From assembly GCF_900142955.1 (NCBI RefSeq), contig NZ_FRCP01000005.1, forward strand, positions 372,001 to 436,000: 64,000 nucleotides of DNA, given 5' to 3'. The translations under genes were made by a program, and so were the position numbers. The notes beneath the pieces are model-generated. The model did no database searches. It saw only the letters and a list, made by a program, of their open reading frames with translations, and was not told the DNA's origin. Shown here piece by piece: positions 42,870-52,300 of this stretch; the stretch's first letter is position 1; every line of letters starts with the position of its first letter. The stretch is from Anaerosporobacter mobilis DSM 15930. Lineage in GTDB: Bacteria; Bacillota; Clostridia; Lachnospirales; Lachnospiraceae.

Positions 42870-43700
42870 CTATACTTTTTTCCTTCTTTTTCGATCTGCT
42901 CTCATATGTGGGGATACTCGTTTTTCTATTACTCCCATCAATACACTACTTAAGATACCGACAAAGGCACTGAAGAATACAATTTGCCAGAACACATAGA
43001 TGCTCATCGCATGCTTTAGTGATTGTGATAACATACAACCAAGTCCGCCATCACCTTGTAGGGTATCTACAAGAATAGAAGCTGTAATTGCCATAGGCGC
43101 TGATATCTTCAATCCTGTGAAAAAGTAGGGGATACAAGATGGGATTAGTACCTTCCGATAAATCGTCCATTTACTAGCTGCATAGGAATACATGAGTTCA
43201 TATTTCTCCTTCGACACAGAATTAAGCCCCGCCAACGTATTGGTTGCTACTGGATAAAACGTTAATATTGCTGCAATTACGATACGACTGGTTCCTATGT
43301 CATGGGTAATTGCTAGTATAATGGGCGCCATACCAATTATTGGAATCATCTGAATCAACATCAGATATGGAAATATGGTTTTCTCAACCAACCCGGATAG
43401 TTTCATTAATAATGCCATTAAAAACCCAAATATTGTACCGAATAAGAATCCTATAAAGGCTCTTTCTAAAGTAGCTTCCGCACTACTCCATACAATCTGT
43501 GTCGCTGTCTGTGAATTGCTGACCATCTTATCACTGAATACAGATGCTACAATTTGACTTACATGAGGAAGTACATTCTCTGGAGTACGTTTCGTCTTCT
43601 CCATATTAGCTGCACCCATCTCCCAAATTGCTACCAGTACAAGAACCCAGACAAGCATAATAAACGGTTTCGAAGATACGATCTTCTTTGCTTTACTCAT
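42870..43700 (-). CDS. ABC importer permease (first)
   Basis: A 276-residue inner-membrane permease of the same family. The coupling loop reads YSYAASKWTIYRKVLIPSCIPY, followed by FTGLKISAPMAITASILVD. Its ATG overlaps the ATPase stop codon (ATGA), and AAGGAGGAAG lies within the end of the ATPase gene, so expression is coupled. It pairs with the second permease to import the ligand of the permuted binding protein. Confidence 0.87.
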   Translation of the reverse strand: MSKAKKIVSSKPFIMLVWVLVLVAIWEMGAANMEKTKRTPENVLPHVSQIVASVFSDKMVSNSQTATQIVWSSAEATLERAFIGFLFGTIFGFLMALLMKLSGLVEKTIFPYLMLIQMIPIIGMAPIILAITHDIGTSRIVIAAILTFYPVATNTLAGLNSVSKEKYELMYSYAASKWTIYRKVLIPSCIPYFFTGLKISAPMAITASILVDTLQGDGGLGCMLSQSLKHAMSIYVFWQIVFFSAFVGILSSVLMGVIEKRVSPHMRADRKRRKKV

Positions 43701-44503
43701 AGGCTTCCTCCTTCAAAACTGTTTCTTACTTTCGCAACAAGCTCGGTGAATTGTATACTATCTTTCATACCGATTGTTCTCGGTCTAGGAAGATCAATCT
43801 CTACTACAGCTGATAATCTTCCTGGATGCGGAGAAAGTACACACACCTTATCGGATAGATAAACAGCTTCTTGAATATTGTGGGTAACAAAGATAACTGT
43901 CTTATTGGTTTCTCTCCATATCTTTAATAAATCATCATGTAGTTTTTCTTTGGTGAATTCATCTAATGCTGAAAAGGGTTCATCCATTAATAGAATATTA
44001 GGCTTTATTCCAAATGCTCTAGCAATACCGACTCTTTGTTGCATTCCACCGCTTAACTGTTTTGGATAGTGATCTGCAAATTTTGTTAACCCTACAAGCT
44101 CTAACATTCTATCCGCTTGTTTCTTGCGTTCTACTTTGCTCCAATACATAATCTCTAAAGGTAATTCCACATTCTTCTTAACTGTTCTCCACTCAAACAA
44201 TACGGGATTTTGGAATACAATACCGAATTTTTGTTGTAACCGAATCTCTTTCGGTGTCATTCCACTGATTCTTACCTTCCCAGAAGTTGGTTCTAACAAA
44301 TCGGCTATTGTTCGAAGTAAAGTCGTCTTACCACAACCTGACGGTCCAAGAAGGGCGATAAACTCACCTTTTTTAATAGCAAGGTTAATACGATTTAAAG
44401 CTTGCACATCGTTACTGTTATTATCTTTGAATGACATGCATACATCATCAATCTTGATTTCTACCTCTCTCTCCACTTCTCTTTCTTTTATCATCTCACT
44501 CAT
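43697..44503 (-). CDS. ABC importer ATPase (SsuB/TauB/ThiZ type)
   Basis: A 268-residue ATPase with Walker A GPSGCGKTTLLR, Q-loop VFQNPVLFEWRTVKKNV, signature LSGGMQQRVGIARAF, Walker B ILLMDEPFSALDEF and switch His VTHNIQEA. The ATG at 44503 is chosen because AGGAGGAATCG precedes it; the longer reading frame has no ribosome site. An intrinsic terminator lies between the alcohol dehydrogenase gene and this gene, so the importer has separate or read-through expression. It energises uptake, probably of a pyrimidine-type compound. Confidence 0.9.
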   Translation of the reverse strand: MSEMIKEREVEREVEIKIDDVCMSFKDNNSNDVQALNRINLAIKKGEFIALLGPSGCGKTTLLRTIADLLEPTSGKVRISGMTPKEIRLQQKFGIVFQNPVLFEWRTVKKNVELPLEIMYWSKVERKKQADRMLELVGLTKFADHYPKQLSGGMQQRVGIARAFGIKPNILLMDEPFSALDEFTKEKLHDDLLKIWRETNKTVIFVTHNIQEAVYLSDKVCVLSPHPGRLSAVVEIDLPRPRTIGMKDSIQFTELVAKVRNSFEGGSL

Positions 44504-44530
44504 ATCGATTCCTCCTGTACTAAGCAACAA

Positions 44531-44576
44531 AAAAGCGTGGCAGCAGGTCATATTAAATGACACCGTTGTCACGCTT
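44531..44576 (-). terminator. Terminator/attenuator before the importer operon
   Basis: AAAGCGTG/CACGCTTT forms the outer stem with an inner GTCAT/ATGAC stem, followed on the minus strand by TTTTTTGTTG. It follows the alcohol dehydrogenase stop codon at once and lies 27 bases upstream of the ATPase start. Confidence 0.8.
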
Positions 44577-44579
44577 TTC

Positions 44580-45728
44580 TTAATAAACTTCCTTATATAA
44601 TTTCATACAATCTTCTTTGGTAACCACTCTTCTAGTGTTTGAAGGACTTCCACTTGCAACTGCATCGGTTGCCATCTTTTCTATAGCACGATCAAATGTA
44701 TCTTGATTAATTCCATATTCACTTAAAGTAGGTATCTCACAAATCTTGCAGATCTCTTCTAACTTCACGATGAATTTATCTGCTGCAATGGTGTCGCTCT
44801 CCTCTAAAGTTGCTACTTTCGTTTCTCTAGCTAAGATTGCTAATCGGTCTGTTACCTCGGGTGCTGCAAACGCCATACATCTTGTCAACAACATCGCATT
44901 GGACATCCCGTGTGGTACATGGAATAGTGCACCGATTGGTCTACTCAAGCCATGCACTAGAGTGACACTGGAATTATTAATACAGATGCCCGCTTCTAGT
45001 GCCGCAATTGCCATCTCTTCTCTTGCTTCTCGGTTACTACCATCTTGAGATACAAGAGGTAAGTACTTAACAATACGTTTGATTGCCGAAACTGCTAACG
45101 TATCCGACATAACCGTTGCTTTTTTCGAGGTATATGCTTCTACTGCATGAGTTAATGCATCTAATCCAGTTGCTACTGTAACAGACCTAGGTGCTGTCAT
45201 TCCGAATTCGTAATCTACTATTGCAAGCTCTGGTATAAGATAATCACCCTTCAATAGCATTTTAATATCCTTCTTAGAATCTGTAATAATAGTAAATTTT
45301 GTTGCTTCCGAACCTGTTCCAGCTGTTGTTGGAATTGCAACTACTGGTGGTATCCTATTCGGTATCTCTTTACCGTTATAATCTGCGATAACACCTGGAT
45401 TCGTAATCATCGCACCGATTGCTTTTGCTGCATCAAGCGGACTTCCTCCTCCGATTCCGATTAAGAACTCACAATTATTATCATGATACACCTTGATTCC
45501 CTCTTCAATCATGCAATCTGTGGGTTCACCAGTTATTCCATCGAAAATATTATATTCTATTTCTATATCCTCTAATTTTTCTATTAATGCTTGCATCATC
45601 GTTGATTTTACAACATGTTTACCTGTAACGATTAATGCTTTCTTCCCGTATGATTTTATATAAGCTTTTGCTTCATCTAATGCTCCCTTGCCAGTAATGA
45701 TATGGGTTGGTACCGTAAACTGTGCCAT
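44580..45728 (-). CDS. Iron-containing alcohol dehydrogenase, probable malonate-semialdehyde reductase
   Basis: A 382-residue group III alcohol dehydrogenase. NAD binding is shown by GIGGGSPLDAAKAIG (about residues 92-106), followed by IPTTAGTGSEATKF, and the metal site by DALTHAVEAY and GLSRPIGALFHVPHGMSNAM. Family members reduce or oxidise small alcohols. Downstream of a class III aminotransferase and in a pyrimidine-catabolic island, reduction of malonate semialdehyde to 3-hydroxypropionate is the best guess. Butanol-type dehydrogenase activity is the alternative. AGGTGAA precedes the ATG. Confidence 0.85.
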   Translation of the reverse strand: MAQFTVPTHIITGKGALDEAKAYIKSYGKKALIVTGKHVVKSTMMQALIEKLEDIEIEYNIFDGITGEPTDCMIEEGIKVYHDNNCEFLIGIGGGSPLDAAKAIGAMITNPGVIADYNGKEIPNRIPPVVAIPTTAGTGSEATKFTIITDSKKDIKMLLKGDYLIPELAIVDYEFGMTAPRSVTVATGLDALTHAVEAYTSKKATVMSDTLAVSAIKRIVKYLPLVSQDGSNREAREEMAIAALEAGICINNSSVTLVHGLSRPIGALFHVPHGMSNAMLLTRCMAFAAPEVTDRLAILARETKVATLEESDTIAADKFIVKLEEICKICEIPTLSEYGINQDTFDRAIEKMATDAVASGSPSNTRRVVTKEDCMKLYKEVY

Positions 45729-45769
45729 CTAATTCACCTACTTTTCTTTACTCATTAGAATAATACTCT

Positions 45770-47095
45770 TTATATATATTCCTTATCAACTACAGCTAAT
45801 ACTTCATCCATCTTTACTAATTCTTCTTTTAATTGCTCTTCTGTGATAATTAAAGCCGGATTAACAAATAGCATGTTCTCATGGGAATACGTCATGAATC
45901 CCTTTTCTTTAAGATTACCAATGATACTTCCCATGACACCGTTTGGATCCTTACCATATTCAACAAGAGGTTCTTTTGTTTCCTTATCTTTTACTAATTC
46001 AATTGCTGAGAATAATCCGATATATCTAACATCGCCTACGCATGGATGTTTTTCCTTTAATTCTTCAAGTAATTCGCCAAGAACCTTCCCTACTTCATAG
46101 ACATGTTGGATTATGTTTGACTCTTTATAATAGTTAAGACATGCAACACCAGCTGCGCATGCAAGTGGATGACCACTGTAGGTTAGTCCACATGATAGCA
46201 TATGTTCATCAAAATATTCTGCAATTTTAGTACTTACTGCTACTCCACCTAATGGAACATATCCACAATTAACACCTTTTGCAAAACTTACTAGGTCTGG
46301 CTTAATATCGAAATTTTCAAATGCAAACATCTTACCAGTTCTTCCGAATCCGGCCATAACTTCATCGCATATCATTATAATGTTGTATTTATCACAAAGT
46401 GCTCTAACTCCTGGCATATATCCTTTCGGAGGAATAATAACACCATTGGAACCTGTTATTGTTTCCATTACGATTGCTGCTATGCTATCTGCTCCTTCAT
46501 ATTTGATTTGTTCTTCTAATTTTGCAAGATAGAATTTCGTTGCCGCCTCTTCAGAAGGGAAATCAATCGCTTCACGATATATGTATGGATCAAAGAATTT
46601 AACGAATCCCGGAATTCCAGGTTCCAATGGGAATCTTCTAGGTTCTCCAGTAAGATTTCCCGCTCCAAAGGAAGAACCATGATAACTTCTGTATCGACTA
46701 AATACCTTATTCTTACCAGTATACATCCTAGCAATTTTAATTGCGTTCTCATTGGCATCTGCTCCTGCGTTGGTGAAGAATACTTTCCCAAAATTATCTG
46801 GTAGAAGATCAATAAGCATCTTGGCTAATTCTGCTCTAGGTTCCACTGCATACGAAGGTGCAAGATAACAATATCTATCAACTTGCTCTTTAATCGCATT
46901 TGCAATCGCTTGATTACCAAATCCCACATTTAAGTTAACTAATTGAGCTGACATATCTGCATATCGCTTTCCATTGTAATCATACATATAGATGCCTTCT
47001 GCTTTTTCAATAGGAACTGGATTAAGCGTCTTTTGTATACTCCATGATTGCAACACATATTTTCTTGATAATTCTTTTACTTCTTCTCCTGTCAT
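45770..47095 (-). CDS. Class III aminotransferase, probable beta-alanine:pyruvate type
   Basis: A 441-residue PLP enzyme. The cofactor-binding residues are seen in FTNAGADANENAIKIAR, YHGSSFGAGNLTG, CDEVMAGFGRTGK and the PLP lysine of SFAKGVNCGYVPLGG. Omega-amino acid:pyruvate aminotransferases share these features. In this neighbourhood the amino donor would be beta-alanine from uracil breakdown, giving malonate semialdehyde for the adjacent alcohol dehydrogenase; 3-aminoisobutyrate from thymine would also fit. The ATG at 47095 has AAAGGAG at eight bases; the ATG at 47101 is too close to it. Confidence 0.85.
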   Translation of the reverse strand: MTGEEVKELSRKYVLQSWSIQKTLNPVPIEKAEGIYMYDYNGKRYADMSAQLVNLNVGFGNQAIANAIKEQVDRYCYLAPSYAVEPRAELAKMLIDLLPDNFGKVFFTNAGADANENAIKIARMYTGKNKVFSRYRSYHGSSFGAGNLTGEPRRFPLEPGIPGFVKFFDPYIYREAIDFPSEEAATKFYLAKLEEQIKYEGADSIAAIVMETITGSNGVIIPPKGYMPGVRALCDKYNIIMICDEVMAGFGRTGKMFAFENFDIKPDLVSFAKGVNCGYVPLGGVAVSTKIAEYFDEHMLSCGLTYSGHPLACAAGVACLNYYKESNIIQHVYEVGKVLGELLEELKEKHPCVGDVRYIGLFSAIELVKDKETKEPLVEYGKDPNGVMGSIIGNLKEKGFMTYSHENMLFVNPALIITEEQLKEELVKMDEVLAVVDKEYI

Positions 47096-47257
47096 ATCCA
47101 TCTCTCCTTTGACTACCTCTGTGCATCAGCACATGTAATTATGTATTTTAGGTGAAAACTATTCAATTATAGTTCCATTATTTGTGCTTCAACACAATTA
47201 CTATTGTGTTTGATGTATTATTTATATCTCTATTTTGATATTTCTACAATCACAAAA

Positions 47258-47315
47258 AAGAAGTAATTATCTACTACTTTTGTAGTAATCTACTTTGTGC
47301 AAAGTACTACTTCTT
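47258..47315 (-). terminator. Multi-stem structure with T-run upstream of the aminotransferase
   Basis: AAGAAGTA/TACTTCTT closes a region with two inner stems (ACTTTG/CAAAGT and TACTAC/GTAGTA) and is followed by TTTTTTG on the minus strand. It lies about 160 bases before the aminotransferase start. It may be a second terminator for the cyclase gene or a leader attenuator. The rest of the 47102-47406 gap holds small palindromes (TGTGCATCAGCACA at 47120; AACACAATTACTATTGTGTT near 47190) that could be operators. Confidence 0.45.
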
Positions 47316-47361
47316 ATAAAAGTCAATGTTTATAATCTCAAGATTTTCCTTACTTTGAAGC

Positions 47362-47388
47362 AAAAAAAGACTACCAATAATGGTAGCC
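47362..47388 (-). terminator. Terminator of the diguanylate cyclase gene
   Basis: GGCTACCATTATTGGTAGTC is a compact stem-loop followed by TTTTTTTG on the minus strand, 18 bases after the stop codon. Confidence 0.9.
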
Positions 47389-47406
47389 TAAAGTAGTATC
47401 ATAATA

Positions 47407-48927
47407 TTACATCTGTTCAATATTTTTCATATTTTTCTTTATCGCATACATATTACGGTCTGCTCTTCGAACCAAATCTTCTATGTATCGATCCTCGTTG
47501 TTATTCCATTTAGCATACCCTATGGCAAAATCCACTTTAATTTCATCAGTACTATTAAGCAATCTATCATTCTCTATCGTTTCCAGCACATTAATTAATT
47601 GCATCGTATTAATATCCTCAAGAAATACTACGAACTCATCTCCACCATATCGATAGATCTCACCGAATCCCTTCAATGTTCTTGCAAGAATCATAGCGGT
47701 TAATCGGATTAATTCGTCTCCCTTTTCATGCCCTAGTGTATCGTTAACGTTTTTAAGATGATTAACATCTATCAGCAAGCACCAAAGTTTTTCGATTTCT
47801 TGTTGCTTTTGGTTAAACAACTGAATCTTCTTATTATAAGCATTTCGATTCTTTACACCAGTGCTCTGATCAATATAAAACTGTTGTTCAACTATATTAT
47901 TATGAATTTCTATAATTTCATCAATAATTGTTTTCGCATTTACTTGATCTGAATTACATTCTCTGTTCTTCCATTCCAGTTGTATGTTATTCTCAAATGC
48001 TAATCTAAACATACAATCATGATAACGCGTAGTCAATTTATCCAAGTGTTTACTTTTTCCCGAGACAATTAATGATACACTACTTTCACTGCTACGATAT
48101 ATACCTTTGTTAAATTCATCTCTGAATGCTTTGTCAACAATCATCATGAAGTGATCCTTCTTGCCTTGATCTACCTCGATTACGAATGCAGTTAAAATTA
48201 CATTTTCCTTATGATCGAGCATCTTATCCTCTAGTACTTTATAAAAACCATATTGATTTACTAACTTTGTTTGCATATCCACATATTCTCCTGGATCTTC
48301 AAGCGACAAGAAGATATTAAATATAACTAATGTATCAAAAAAACCGGATATTAAAACAGTAGGGAATACAAATTGCAAGATACATCTCATCGTTACCAGT
48401 ACCATAGAGCGAATGATTCCATTTCGCCTATTCTTGTTGATAACTCTCCAATGCTTTATGCATAATACAATCATACATACAATATAGAATATACAACTTA
48501 CATAATTTATGTTTATTACTGGTCCTAACGAATACTTCGCATCCGAAACCACTACATAATAGATTCCACCAAACACTGAAGTTATCAATGAAATGACAAT
48601 TGGAAGAAGTAAAAATATCTTAATCTGTATTGGCTTAATCAAAACTCGTATATAGGATATCAAATAATAAAACAGTAGAAACACAAACAAATTATATGTA
48701 TACAATGAGACCCGATGAGAGATATCTTCTAGCCAGAACGGTATGGTGTCTAGATGATTCACGGTATACTTTGTTATCACATCAAAGACTAAATTAATAA
48801 CCAGATTACATAGCATACAAATATAAATAACTGTTGTAACCGTGCGCAATTGCTTTTTTCGCACATAATACTCCCCTAATAATAATACAACTATCAAACA
48901 TATTAGTTGTGATTTATAATCATTCAT
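47407..48927 (-). CDS. Membrane-bound diguanylate cyclase (GGDEF)
   Basis: A 506-residue protein with seven or so membrane segments in residues 1-215, a linker of about 140 residues, and a C-terminal GGDEF domain (DQSTGVKNRNAYNKKI near 353; active-site YGGDEFVVF near 423). The active site is intact, so it should make cyclic-di-GMP. The 7TM N-terminus may sense a small ligand. No EAL domain or c-di-GMP effector is nearby. It is a single-gene unit with a strong terminator. Its upstream region contains a hairpin at 48983-49023. Confidence 0.88.
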   Translation of the reverse strand: MNDYKSQLICLIVVLLLGEYYVRKKQLRTVTTVIYICMLCNLVINLVFDVITKYTVNHLDTIPFWLEDISHRVSLYTYNLFVFLLFYYLISYIRVLIKPIQIKIFLLLPIVISLITSVFGGIYYVVVSDAKYSLGPVININYVSCIFYIVCMIVLCIKHWRVINKNRRNGIIRSMVLVTMRCILQFVFPTVLISGFFDTLVIFNIFLSLEDPGEYVDMQTKLVNQYGFYKVLEDKMLDHKENVILTAFVIEVDQGKKDHFMMIVDKAFRDEFNKGIYRSSESSVSLIVSGKSKHLDKLTTRYHDCMFRLAFENNIQLEWKNRECNSDQVNAKTIIDEIIEIHNNIVEQQFYIDQSTGVKNRNAYNKKIQLFNQKQQEIEKLWCLLIDVNHLKNVNDTLGHEKGDELIRLTAMILARTLKGFGEIYRYGGDEFVVFLEDINTMQLINVLETIENDRLLNSTDEIKVDFAIGYAKWNNNEDRYIEDLVRRADRNMYAIKKNMKNIEQM

Positions 48928-48982
48928 ACTTTCCCCTACCTAATTTTCATTCGTCCTACTATATGTTTCCCTTACATATACT

Positions 48983-49023
48983 ATAACGAAGCTGCATTGG
49001 TAAACCCAATCCAACTTCGTTAT
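48983..49023. terminator. Hairpin upstream of the cyclase gene
   Basis: ATAACGAAG-CTGC-ATTGG pairs with CCAAT-CCAA-CTTCGTTAT (16 of 18 positions). There is no strong T-run; it may be a second terminator for the helicase transcript or a 5' leader structure. Confidence 0.4.
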
Positions 49024-49081
49024 ATTTAATAAGTTCAAGTGCCCCTCAGCACTATGATTTTAGAATATGTATTGTTAGAAT

Positions 49082-49148
49082 GTCAAAAACCCTCTTTATA
49101 TTTTGAATCGCCAATTTGACGAAGGCAAGTTATTAAAGGGCTTTTGAC
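49082..49148 (-). terminator. Probable terminator of the helicase gene
   Basis: GTCAAAAGCCCTTTAAT on the minus strand pairs with ATAAAGAGGGTTTTTGAC (a few mismatches), giving a long stem whose 3' side includes TTTTTGACATT. It lies past the repeat element that follows the helicase stop codon. Confidence 0.55.
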
Positions 49149-49159
49149 ACCCAAACCAT

Positions 49160-49279
49160 TTACTCAAACTTCACATATAAAAAATTCGCTCAGAGTAGTT
49201 AGTTGCTATATTCATAAGGAAAACTATCTGAACACGTCAGCACTACTTATCGAAATCTTCATATGCGAAGTTTGAGTAA
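49160..49279. repeat. Dispersed inverted-end element, full-type copy
   Basis: The ends TTACTCAAACTTCACATAT (49160-49178) and ATATGCGAAGTTTGAGTAA (49261-49279) are inverted copies with one mismatch. The interior contains AACTATCTGAACACGTCAGC and adjoining bases; 35 of 37 positions recur, inverted, in the element at 60067-60266. About 120 bases, no coding capacity. Confidence 0.75.
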
Positions 49280-49336
49280 TTAATATAACATCAATATATC
49301 ACAACCATATCCATATTACTAGTCCTAATTACCTAT

Positions 49337-52300
49337 TTAATTATCTCTTATCATTATTCTTTCACTAACTTTATCAAATAGTAGATATCCTCTTCTTTCT
49401 GCCTCGTCAATTCCTTGGGCACAAGCAGCCTCCATAACTGCTCCCAATCTTGAAAATCCAAATACCTTAGCAGTTTCCCGTATCATATCATTCTTACTTA
49501 TGCTAATCTGTGAAGCTATAATTTCCTTCATCGCATTAGCTATCTCATACGGTGGTATATCTTCTAGGTTTCTTTTATCTTTCTCTTCATTAGCAACACG
49601 ATAATCCATATAATCTTCTGGATTTTGATCCATTCTCCAATAATAACTCATATCACCAACTACAGTTTTATTAAGATTACCACCTTGTCTTAATTCTTGC
49701 AGAATACTTGCCAAACGGTTCTCTACTCTACTTCCTAAACGGGTAATATTCCAGCCTGAAACAACCTTCTTAGTAAGTAGTTTTTTACTAATAGGTGCTT
49801 CATTCTTAATAATATCCATTATTACATTTCGAATCTGTAGCTCGGTACTATCTTGATAGAAATCATCTTGATAACCAAATTCTATCACCTTCGTTGCTTC
49901 GTAAGAGCTCGACTTCTCGTGTCCTGAAGTAGCAGCAATTTCTTCTTCTGGTATTTCACTTACAAGACGCTCATTACTACTTTGCCTTCTTGTATTTCTA
50001 ATTAGTTCCTTTTCAATAGAAGCTTTCACTTTACTTAATACCTTATCTGGATTATCTAACCAATCTAGAATCCATATTGCATGAAGCTTCCAACCAAGAT
50101 CTGTTAACACTTGTGGTTGTAATAAGTTACGCTCTCTTGCCGTATTCACTTCTCTAGCATTGTCCCCATCTAGTAGTATTCCTAATATATAAGTATTCTC
50201 ATCCTTAGGATTGATTACACCTATATCTATAGTATACTTAGACCACCCAACATTACATCTTGTTTTATATCCCATATTCTCAATCTGCTTAGCAATGTGT
50301 TCAAGTAGAGTGGTATCTTTATATATAATATCTTCCTTATGAACAGAGATTGCACTCTTTCCTGCTCTAGCATAAGTGAGGAACCCCTTTAATCCAGCAA
50401 CTCCCTCAGCACGTGTTCTTGTTAGATCGATCTGTTCAGGTGTTATCGTAGAATATACCAGCATCTCTTTTCTTGCTCTTGAGATAGCAACATTCAATCT
50501 ACGATATCCACCATCTCGGTTTAATGGTCCAAAGTTCATAGAAACCTTACCGTCTTTATCTGGTCCATATCCTACAGAGAATAAGATAACATCTCTTTCA
50601 TCACCTTGCACATTTTCAAGATTCTTAATAAATATAGGCTCCAGTATCTGTTCGTTTATCTTCTCTAATTTCTGATTATCTAGAAATTCTTTTTCTAACA
50701 AATCCTCAATTAGATTTTGTTGAGCAGAACTAAATGTTACAACTCCTATACTATCTTTTCTCTTCTTCTCATCAAGGAGACGATTACAGATTTCTTTCAC
50801 TACTGCCCTTGCTTCCTCCAAGTTTTGTTTCGTTCCACCTTTATCATAAAGTCCATCAATCGGAACCAACTTAACTCTCGAACCCATTTCGTCAGGTGAA
50901 GGATAGGTGTATAGACGATGACCATAATATTTGGCATTGCTATAAGCAATCAAGCTCTCATGACGAGAACGATAATGCCATAACAGATGTTTTTGTGGCA
51001 TAGATAATGCCATACAATCATCTAAAACACTCTCTAAATCCTCTAATTCATAATTCTCTTCGTCATAATACATATTACGGAAAAAACGAGTTGGAGGTAA
51101 TTGTTTTGGATCACCTACGATTATCGCACTTTCTCCTCTAGCTATCGCACCAACTGCTTCACAAGTTGGCAATTGAGAAGCTTCATCAAACACTACGATA
51201 TCGAATTTATGAAGTTTTGGATCAAGATACTGAGCAACAGACATCGGGCTCATAAGCATACAAGGGCATAATCTTGAGATTAGATGCTCCGTCTGGTCGA
51301 ACAACTTACGAATTGACATCATTCTGCCCCCGCTACGAATCGCCTTCTGAAGTATTCCTAGCTCTGAAGAAGCAGCTCCCGTAACAGAAGAATCTGGTAT
51401 CTTAGAAGACAATTTCGCACCCAACTCTTGCATTGTAAGTTTATCAAACTCTTCTGTAAGTTCCTTATATTTCTTAATCGTATCTTCGAACTGCACACCT
51501 TGGAAGTTCTTTAATATAGGCTCTGCTTGAATTGTTCGTTTAATAATTGCTAAATTTAAATTACAAATAAAACTCTCTATTAGTTCCTCTGGGAGTATCT
51601 TACCTGATAGGAATTCATCTGCTGCCTTATTAAAACCATAATTTCTTACCTTATTAATCTGTTGCAACAACGCTGACCAATCTCTAAGTTCACCAATATG
51701 ATTCACCCATATAGAAAGTTCGTCTCTTGTATTCGAAATCCAGTTGTCATCTTGATGGTAACAATCTATCCTAGCCTGATACTGATTAACAAGTTTTACT
51801 TCTTTTGTCATGCACAACTGCCAACACTGAAGATAATTCAAGATATCTTTTTGTAAATAATCTTTTTTCGGACTATGTAGTGCAACTAGTTTTCCTGATT
51901 TTTGAGTTGCTGTTATTACATCATCTCTATCTAATGCAATCTCCGATAATGCACTACGTAATTGTAAGGTATCTTGTAATGCCTGCGTGAGTACCTCCCA
52001 GTTTGTATGTAATCCTTGCCATAGATATGAGAAACTTCCTGTAATTGTAGGGTCAAGATTATTCAAGTAATCGCATAGTTGTAACCGCTTAATAAGTTTG
52101 TTGTACCATATAGTAATGGTATGATTATCCACATCAATCGGAGCTTTTGCATACACTCTTAATTCTTTTATTAATCTATTCTTCGTTAGTATTCTTCGAA
52201 TAAACCACTTTGATCCTACCTCCTTCCACTCTTTAGATGCTTTATTCACGTCATATTGATATACCTCAGCATCAAAAGCCTGACCAATTTCTTTTTCTAG

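Noticed and set aside
46516..46812. Minus-strand 98-codon frame inside the aminotransferase gene
   Set aside because: It lies wholly within a conserved PLP enzyme in another frame and has no separate ribosome site.
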